A stretch of 64,000 nt of DNA from Paenibacillus sp. FSL R5-0490 (GTDB taxonomy: Bacteria; Bacillota; Bacilli; Bacillales; Cytobacillaceae), in contig NZ_MRTQ01000013.1 of the NCBI RefSeq assembly GCF_001956215.1, positions 62,001 through 126,000 on the forward strand, written 5' to 3'. Numbering within the stretch: position 1 is the first letter of the stretch; each line of letters opens with the position of its first letter. This document shows, one piece after another, positions 58,924 to 64,000 of the stretch. Below the pieces are notes generated by a model. The model was not told where the DNA came from. It saw only the letters and a list, made by a program, of their open reading frames with translations, and made no database searches. The translations under genes and the position numbers were made by a program.

Positions 58924-60264
58924 TTATAAAGAAGCTTTTACATCCATCTGTTTTGCCGAATCCGGCTGCTGCCTGTCAGTTTTGCTTAGTAGGATGCCCA
59001 GTGCAGTACCTGCTGCAGCTGGTACAACCCATTCCATTCCAACCGATGCGAAAGGCAATACTTCCCTAAGGGATTGAAGGGCTCCGAGATCAAATCCAAA
59101 GGTGCTTAACCCTCCTAGCGCTGCAAATACTCCTGTGAATAATAGCGCACTCCCGTAAACTTTTCGCGAATTTCGGAAAAAACCATTAAAGAAGCTCAGC
59201 GTAATCAGCACAATGGTTAAAGGATAAGCTGTTACCAGGAAAGGAACAGATACTTTGAGAATTTGATTTAACCCAAGATTTGATAAGGTGAAGCCAATTA
59301 GGGTTACGGCAGTAATGACTAATTTATAGCTTACCTTTGGCAGCAGCTTTGAGAAATATTGTCCGCAGGCTGATGTTAAGCCTACTACAGTCGTAAAACA
59401 GGCAAGAGTGAAAATTGCACCGATGAATGCCGTTCCGGCCCTTCCGAATAACAGGGTAGCGGCAGATGATAAAATGGCTGTCCCGTTTTCAAAAGTGCCG
59501 TTCGCAGCTATTTTAGCTCCCAATAATCCAAGGGAAATATAAACGGCTGCCAGCAGCACGCCGGCTATTATTGCAGCTCTTAGTGTATAGAGGGATAATT
59601 GCTTTTCGTCATGTACACCTTTTTTCTGGATGGCAGTAAGAATGACAATTCCAAAGGCAAGAGCGGCAAGGGCATCCATTGTATTATAGCCCTCAAGGAA
59701 ACCCTTAAAGAATGCGCCGCTGTCATAACCGCCAGATGGAGCCAGCTGCTTTGTATCAAAATTCATGATTGCAGCTGTACAAAGGATAACAACAGACAGC
59801 AGCAGAACAGGAGTAAGCCAGCGGCCCATAAATCTTTCCATTTTGGACGGATCTAAACTGACAACATATACAAGCAAGAAAAAGACTGCGGAATACGTAA
59901 ACAATATAAGTGATTGGTTCCATGAATCATTAATAAATGGCATGATACCCATCTCGAAAGCAACACCTGCATTTCTGGGAATAGCCAGGAAAGGACCAAT
60001 GGACAGGTAGATGATAACCATAAATAAAGTGCCGAAAAGAGGATGAACCCGGCTGGCAATCGCTTCAATTCCACCCTTTGCCATGGAGATGGCAAGCAGG
60101 ACAATAAATGGCAAGCCTACAGCAGTCAGAATAAAACCTGCAATCGCAAGCCAAAAGGAGGTACCTGATAAGGCACCGAGGTAGGGAGGGAAAATTAAAT
60201 TACCTGCTCCAAAAAACATTGAGAATAACATGAGACCGATAAAAAAGCTGTCAAATTTCTTCAT
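58924..60264 (-). CDS. brnQ: Branched-chain amino acid uptake carrier BrnQ
   Basis: The protein is 446 aa with AAAGGAG upstream at a longer spacing (about 12 bases). Twelve helices are predicted. The N-terminus KKFDSFFIGLMLFSMFFGAG, followed by NLIFPPYLG, is diagnostic of LIVCS-family carriers. It imports leucine, isoleucine and valine with sodium or protons. A T-box leader with an isoleucine-type specifier precedes it, so expression should rise when tRNA-Ile is uncharged. The C-terminal tail is polar (SKTDRQQPDSAKQMDVKASL). It is monocistronic. Confidence 0.93.
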   Translation of the reverse strand: MKKFDSFFIGLMLFSMFFGAGNLIFPPYLGALSGTSFWLAIAGFILTAVGLPFIVLLAISMAKGGIEAIASRVHPLFGTLFMVIIYLSIGPFLAIPRNAGVAFEMGIMPFINDSWNQSLILFTYSAVFFLLVYVVSLDPSKMERFMGRWLTPVLLLSVVILCTAAIMNFDTKQLAPSGGYDSGAFFKGFLEGYNTMDALAALAFGIVILTAIQKKGVHDEKQLSLYTLRAAIIAGVLLAAVYISLGLLGAKIAANGTFENGTAILSSAATLLFGRAGTAFIGAIFTLACFTTVVGLTSACGQYFSKLLPKVSYKLVITAVTLIGFTLSNLGLNQILKVSVPFLVTAYPLTIVLITLSFFNGFFRNSRKVYGSALLFTGVFAALGGLSTFGFDLGALQSLREVLPFASVGMEWVVPAAAGTALGILLSKTDRQQPDSAKQMDVKASL

Positions 60265-60288
60265 TAGCTGTTCAAACTCCTTTATTTA

Positions 60289-60557
60289 AAAATAAAAAGA
60301 CCCGTCCCCAGAAAGGGACGAGTCTATACTCGCGATACCACCCTAATTCCGCAGTTCAAGAAACTGCAGCACTCAGCTGCGTACAATCATACGCGTTCCA
60401 TTGTAACGGCGGAAAACCCGACAAAGCTTACTGTATTTCAGCTTTGCATCTCAGAGATGATCTTCGGATCAGGTACTGAACACCGGCTTTCACCATTTGC
60501 CGGCTCTCTTTGGAACAGCATTCCTGTCTTACTCTTCTCTTCAGCGATTTATTATTT
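60289..60557 (-). promoter_or_regulatory. T-box riboswitch leader, probable isoleucine (AUC) specifier
   Basis: Minus-strand reading gives a Stem I region (AGAGAAGAGTAAGACAGGAA, GAGAGCCGGCAAATGGTGAA). The specifier segment is GAAGATCATCTCTGAG, where the codon is ATC at 60461-60459 or the next ATC at 60458-60456, both isoleucine. The T-box is AGGGTGGTATCGCG, beginning at 60344. Its TGGT fits a tRNA 3-prime end with discriminator A. The terminator hairpin is AGACTCGTCCC with GGGACGGGTCT, followed by T at about 60325-60289. Uncharged tRNA-Ile would favour the antiterminator and brnQ transcription. Confidence 0.92.
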
Positions 60558-60563
60558 GAAAAT

Positions 60564-60592
60564 AATTTATCAAATAAGTTTAGATAAGTCAA
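60564..60592 (-). promoter_or_regulatory. Sigma-A promoter of the brnQ T-box leader
   Basis: On the minus strand TTGACT (60592-60587) and TAAATT (60569-60564) are separated by 17 bases, placing the transcript start near 60557, just before Stem I. Confidence 0.75.
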
Positions 60593-60808
60593 TATTTTTT
60601 GTTAATTAAAATTACTTTTTGCAGTAAAAGCGTTAAAGTAGTTGAAGATTTAAAGGGTTTATTTTCTATAATTACCGAGAAAAGCATAAGCTTGTTTAAC
60701 AGAGCAAGGAAAAGAGGTAAATAATAATATAACCAATGGAAGAGTTAGGATATCATTATCAAAAATGGAAAAAATACGTTTGCAGATTGGAAAGACTAGG
60801 AGACAATC

Positions 60809-61765
60809 ATGATTAGAATACAAGCTGTTAATAAAAAAAATGAATTGAAGAAGAATATTACTTTAGAGAGTCTGAAGGCGGAGTGGGAAAGTTATAAGTG
60901 GTTTTGGGTTGATTTTGATCAGCCAACCGAGGAGGAAACTGCTGAACTTGACAAGACTTTTCATTTTCACCCCCTGGCAATAGAGGATTGTGTTGTCAAA
61001 CTCCAGCGCCCTAAAATGGACTATTATGAAGACTATAGCTTTTTTGTCACCCATAGCCTAAATCATATTAACGAAGATAAACAGGAAATTAACTTTTTTA
61101 TTGGTTCAAATTACATAGTATCCTACCATCATGAACTCTCCAGGGAAATGGATGATGTTTGGGAAAGGCTGAGCTTAAGTAAGAAGATTAGTAAATGGGA
61201 CCCTTACCTGGTCATGTACCATATCATTGATAAAATAGTGGATAATTACTTTCCTATCGTTTATCAGCTGGAAGATCGTTTGAGTCTTATTGAAGATAAT
61301 CCAAATGATGAAACAATGGAAGAATTATTGGAGAAATTATTTGATATCCGCCATCATTTATTGCAGATTAGATATACTGTGATTCCAATGCGGGATTTAA
61401 TATACCGTGTCATTAATTCACATAGGCTTAAGGGTGTGAAGGAAAGATACGAATACTTTGCTGATATTCATGACCACTTATTAAAATTGACAGAAATGAT
61501 TGATGGAAACAGGGAATTGACGAACGATATCCGTGACAGTTATTTATCGATCAACTCCCATCAGACAAACCGGGTGATGAGAGTCCTTACCGTGATAACC
61601 ACCATTTTTATGCCCTTAACCTTCATAGCGGGCATTTATGGTATGAATTTTGAAAATATGCCGGAATTATCGTGGAAATATGGATATTTTGAAACGCTGT
61701 TATTAATGTTTATCATTGCCTTAGGCATGTTTTGGTGGTTTAAGAAGAAGGGCTGGTTCAGATAA
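60809..61765 (+). CDS. corA: CorA-type magnesium/cobalt transporter
   Basis: The protein is 318 aa behind TAGGAGACAATC. A large cytosolic funnel domain (1-255) precedes two C-terminal helices. The signature GMN is at 278-280 (AGIYGMNFENMPEL), ending helix 1, and the tail is basic (WWFKKKGWFR), the usual CorA ending. It conducts Mg2+ down its electrochemical gradient as a pentamer. The upstream gap 60593-60808 has a TATAAT at 60667 with TTGAAG 19 bases before it, but no recognisable Mg2+ riboswitch. Confidence 0.92.
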   Translation: MIRIQAVNKKNELKKNITLESLKAEWESYKWFWVDFDQPTEEETAELDKTFHFHPLAIEDCVVKLQRPKMDYYEDYSFFVTHSLNHINEDKQEINFFIGSNYIVSYHHELSREMDDVWERLSLSKKISKWDPYLVMYHIIDKIVDNYFPIVYQLEDRLSLIEDNPNDETMEELLEKLFDIRHHLLQIRYTVIPMRDLIYRVINSHRLKGVKERYEYFADIHDHLLKLTEMIDGNRELTNDIRDSYLSINSHQTNRVMRVLTVITTIFMPLTFIAGIYGMNFENMPELSWKYGYFETLLLMFIIALGMFWWFKKKGWFR

Positions 61766-61773
61766 AACGGGTT

Positions 61774-61810
61774 TAAGGCAGAATGCATTAATGTGCATCT
61801 GCCTTTTATT
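61774..61810 (+). terminator. Terminator after corA
   Basis: AAGGCAGA-TGCA (one bulge) pairs with TGCATCTGCCTT and is followed by TTATT. Confidence 0.8.
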
Positions 61811-61872
61811 GGTGTGAGCAACTGGTATTTTAAACGTGGAAATAGATGCGTTCGAATGGCATGCCCTGAAAA

Positions 61873-63072
61873 TTATTCCTTTATAATCTGATACAGTTTT
61901 AACATATCATTTCTGCCGAAGATTTTCGGTACAGGATACAAGGGATTGGCTTCCTTTAAGGCACGTTCAGCCATTATGGGAATGTCACTGTCTATTATTC
62001 CGCTCACCTTTAGGGGGATCCCCATTTTATAGTTGAGGGATTTTATGCTGCTTATAAAGCTCTTTGTATTTTCTTCAGCTGAAGCTCCCGGATCACCAAT
62101 GCCCGCCGCCATTGAAAGTTCATCTAGGGGTTCCCAGACTGCCTCGCCGTAATGCTCCAGTACATATGGAAGAATGATGGCATTAGCCAAACCATGAGGG
62201 ACAGAGTAAAATCCTCCGAGCGTATGGGCGATAGCATGAACATTGCCTACATAGGACCTGGTAAAAGCCAGCCCGGCCAGATAAGAAGCTTTTTGCATAT
62301 TGGCTCTAGCCTCCAGATTTTCGCCATTCTGATATGTTTCGTAAAGATTATCATAAATCAGCCGGACTGCATCTATGCTGAATTTTTTCGTCTCTGCTGT
62401 ATTGCTTCTCCCAATGTAAGCTTCGATGGCATGGGTTAGTGCATCCATACCGGTTGCAGCTGTAATATGAGGAGGCAGTTTTATAGTAATCATAGGGTCT
62501 AAAACCGCATAATGGGGAATTAGACAAAGGTCAATAATGGCGTATTTCTCGTGTGACCGGCTGTCAGTAATGACCGCTGCAACAGTAGCTTCACTTCCTG
62601 TACCTGCTGTAGTCGGGACTGCAAAAAGGGGAGGGAGCTTTTTTCTGACTTTAAATTGGCCTTTCATTTGCGGGATGCTTTTTTCAGGCCTCACAACTCT
62701 TGCACCAACGCCTTTAGCACAATCCATCGGTGAACCCCCGCCAAAGGCAAGAATACCCTGGCAATTATTCTTCATGTATACTTCCAGTGCTTCTTCAATA
62801 TTGTTAATTGTCGGATTTGGAACAGTTTTATCATAAATATAAAATTCAATATTCCTTTTCTGTAAATTTAATAGCAAACCATCCATCAGCCCAAGAGAAG
62901 TGATACCACTGTCCGTTACAATCAAAATTTTGCTTATGCCTGTTTTCTTAATAATATCAGGAAGTTTGTCCAGGCTATTGGCGCCTCCTATCAGTTCCGG
63001 TTCCCGCCAGGGCAAAAGAGGCGATACCAGCTTGAAGGTTTTCTGGTACATTCGGCAGTATGCATTGTACAT
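61873..63072 (-). CDS. Iron-containing alcohol dehydrogenase
   Basis: The protein is 399 aa behind GGAGGTAAGGAT. The NAD(P)-binding GGGSPMDCAKG (about residues 111-121) and the metal ligands Asp and His in ATGMDALTHAIEAY, plus two His in VHAIAHTLGGFYSVPHGLAN, are all present. It belongs to the group III Fe-dependent dehydrogenases. It would oxidise or reduce an alcohol/aldehyde pair; the substrate is unknown. It is divergent from an MhqA/MhqO-like dioxygenase, and the MhqR operator in the gap lies 150 bases from this gene, so co-regulation is possible but not shown. Confidence 0.9.
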   Translation of the reverse strand: MYNAYCRMYQKTFKLVSPLLPWREPELIGGANSLDKLPDIIKKTGISKILIVTDSGITSLGLMDGLLLNLQKRNIEFYIYDKTVPNPTINNIEEALEVYMKNNCQGILAFGGGSPMDCAKGVGARVVRPEKSIPQMKGQFKVRKKLPPLFAVPTTAGTGSEATVAAVITDSRSHEKYAIIDLCLIPHYAVLDPMITIKLPPHITAATGMDALTHAIEAYIGRSNTAETKKFSIDAVRLIYDNLYETYQNGENLEARANMQKASYLAGLAFTRSYVGNVHAIAHTLGGFYSVPHGLANAIILPYVLEHYGEAVWEPLDELSMAAGIGDPGASAEENTKSFISSIKSLNYKMGIPLKVSGIIDSDIPIMAERALKEANPLYPVPKIFGRNDMLKLYQIIKE

Positions 63073-63193
63073 ATCCTTACCTCCAAATATTCGTCTGAAA
63101 ATTCTAATATTATAATTAATATATACCTTTATGTTTTAGGAGATGTCAATATGCTCAATCAAAATAGTCCAGTTTCTGCTTCAATCCGAAAGA

Positions 63194-63240
63194 TTGACAC
63201 AAGCGTGAGTATATTTTATAATTATCTTGAATTCGAGATA
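63194..63240 (+). promoter_or_regulatory. Consensus sigma-A promoter abutting a near-perfect MhqR operator
   Basis: TTGACA (63194-63199), a 17-base spacer and TATAAT (63217-63222) make a full consensus promoter. TATCTTGAATTCGAGATA (63223-63240) follows immediately and differs at one base from the published B. subtilis MhqR site TATCTCGAATTCGAGATA. A partial second copy (TATCTTGAA) lies at 63286. Bound repressor would cover the transcription start. Confidence 0.88.
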
Positions 63241-63368
63241 AATTAATTCGAGGCATTGAGTGTTTTCTGATTGAGAAATAAATTTTATCTTGAAATGAAA
63301 ATAGTTGATTTAAAATGAGTTTCATAGATTGAATTTTGGTTACATTAATGAGAAAGAGGTGTGAAGAA

Positions 63369-64000
63369 GTGAATAAAGCCACAAGTGGAATTCATCATAT
63401 CAGTGCGATCGTCGGCCACCCTCAGGAGAATATCGATTTTTATGCAGGCGTTTTAGGTTTGAGAATGGTCAAGCAGACTGTGAATTTTGATGACCCTGGC
63501 ACTTACCACCTGTATTTTGGCAATAATGAAGGGAAGCCGGGGACAATCATTACCTTTTTTCCATGGGCAAATGCCTTCCAGGGAGAGATTGGGGATGGTC
63601 AGGTCGGGGTCACCTCCTATGCCATTCCCAAGGGTTCCCTTGGATTCTGGAGAGAAAGATTTGAGAAATATAAAATTTCTTACACAACGGAAAAAAGATT
63701 CGGCGAAGAATCAATTAGATTTCAGGATCCTCATGGTCTGGTATTAGAAATGGTGGAAAGAGATGAGGGTGAGAGGAATACTTGGACATTTGGAGGCATT
63801 ACTCCTGATGTTGCAGTAAAAGGCTTTGCAGGGGCGACTCTTTATTCAGCCCAGCCGGAACAGACAGCAGATCTGCTTGAAAGGGTGATGGGTCTTGAAC
63901 GCATTGGGGAAGAAGGAGAAATAATCCGGTTCCAATCGTCAGCCTCAATCGGCAATGTCATAGACCTGAATAAGACTTCCGGTAAGCGAGGCAGGATGGG
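63369..64000 (+). CDS. Ring-cleaving dioxygenase, MhqA/MhqO-like (VOC superfamily), cut by window end
   Basis: A GTG at 63369 behind AGAGGTGTGAAGAA opens a frame that runs off the window after 210 codons; full relatives are about 310-320 aa. The first VOC module starts with SGIHHISAIVGHPQENIDFY, in which the HH supplies a metal ligand, and includes DDPGTYHLYFGN and a Glu ligand in HGLVLEMVERD. The second module begins near GFAGATLYS. Such enzymes detoxify hydroquinones and catechols in B. subtilis (MhqA, MhqE, MhqO). The promoter and MhqR operator 130 bases upstream support that role. Confidence 0.88.
   Translation, partial: MNKATSGIHHISAIVGHPQENIDFYAGVLGLRMVKQTVNFDDPGTYHLYFGNNEGKPGTIITFFPWANAFQGEIGDGQVGVTSYAIPKGSLGFWRERFEKYKISYTTEKRFGEESIRFQDPHGLVLEMVERDEGERNTWTFGGITPDVAVKGFAGATLYSAQPEQTADLLERVMGLERIGEEGEIIRFQSSASIGNVIDLNKTSGKRGRM

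Noticed and set aside
60593..60808. Magnesium riboswitch (M-box) before corA
   Set aside because: No conserved M-box sequence or extended hairpin set is visible; only an ordinary promoter-like stretch.
1..64000. Prophage, integrative element or insertion sequence
   Set aside because: No integrase, transposase, phage structural gene, att-like direct repeats or tRNA genes are visible; local composition changes are limited to short repeats.

Overview
The window looks like chromosome from an endospore-forming Bacillaceae (low-GC Gram-positive; Bacillus, Cytobacillus or Mesobacillus type). Supporting this are strong AGGAGG-type ribosome binding sites, frequent TTG and GTG starts, oligo-U terminators after most units, a T-box leader, and many genes whose closest familiar relatives are B. 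subtilis proteins (YjgC/YjgD, PksA/YmcC, YfkO, MhqA/MhqO, CwlO). I see no rRNA, tRNA, CRISPR, prophage or insertion sequence. The first and last genes are cut by the window edges. The content is mostly catabolic and accessory metabolism. All family assignments come from reading the sequence; no database search was run.

Layout: 1-588 is the end of a PTS EIICB permease. 756-5093 holds small hypothetical genes, a nitrilase plus GNAT pair and a secreted LVIVD beta-propeller. 5159-6391 is a divergent YmcC-like/PksA-like pair around a perfect 22-bp inverted repeat. 6554-12979 is a formate dehydrogenase region (FdhF, DUF1641, then FdhD and an MpsC/DUF2294 protein) interrupted by a cupin-HD-GYP protein and a secreted peptide. 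13301-14602 is a CwlO-like cell-wall endopeptidase, followed by four degenerate 52-bp repeats.

14989-26158 is a glycolate/lactate block: a FadR-type regulator, glycolate oxidase subunits GlcE-like/GlcF/GlcD, malate synthase G, an FAH-family hydrolase, an IclR regulator and an LctP/GlcA-family permease. Together these would import glycolate, oxidise it to glyoxylate and condense it with acetyl-CoA to malate. 26319-30083 is a GntR/ABC transporter operon ending in an ECF-like sigma factor. 30222-36162 is a beta-oxidation operon (SDR, acyl-CoA dehydrogenase, thiolase, acyl-CoA ligase, AMACR-like CoA transferase/racemase). It lacks an enoyl-CoA hydratase.

36216-40670 contains a frameshifted jelly-roll gene, phosphatidylserine synthase, a GIY-YIG protein, a flavin monooxygenase-like protein and a zinc alcohol dehydrogenase behind a perfect Rex/Fnr-type palindrome. 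40941-49073 is a complete Liv-type ABC importer whose operon also carries two acyl/aryl-CoA ligases, suggesting coupled uptake and CoA activation of an organic acid. 49223-58920 is a mixed region (methyltransferase, DUF169, ArsR/SRPBCC, MATE, V4R-STAS, oxidoreductases, GNATs) with two gene stubs. 58924-60592 is brnQ with an isoleucine-type T-box leader. 60809-64000 holds corA, an iron-dependent alcohol dehydrogenase and the start of an MhqA/MhqO-like dioxygenase whose consensus promoter abuts a near-perfect MhqR operator.
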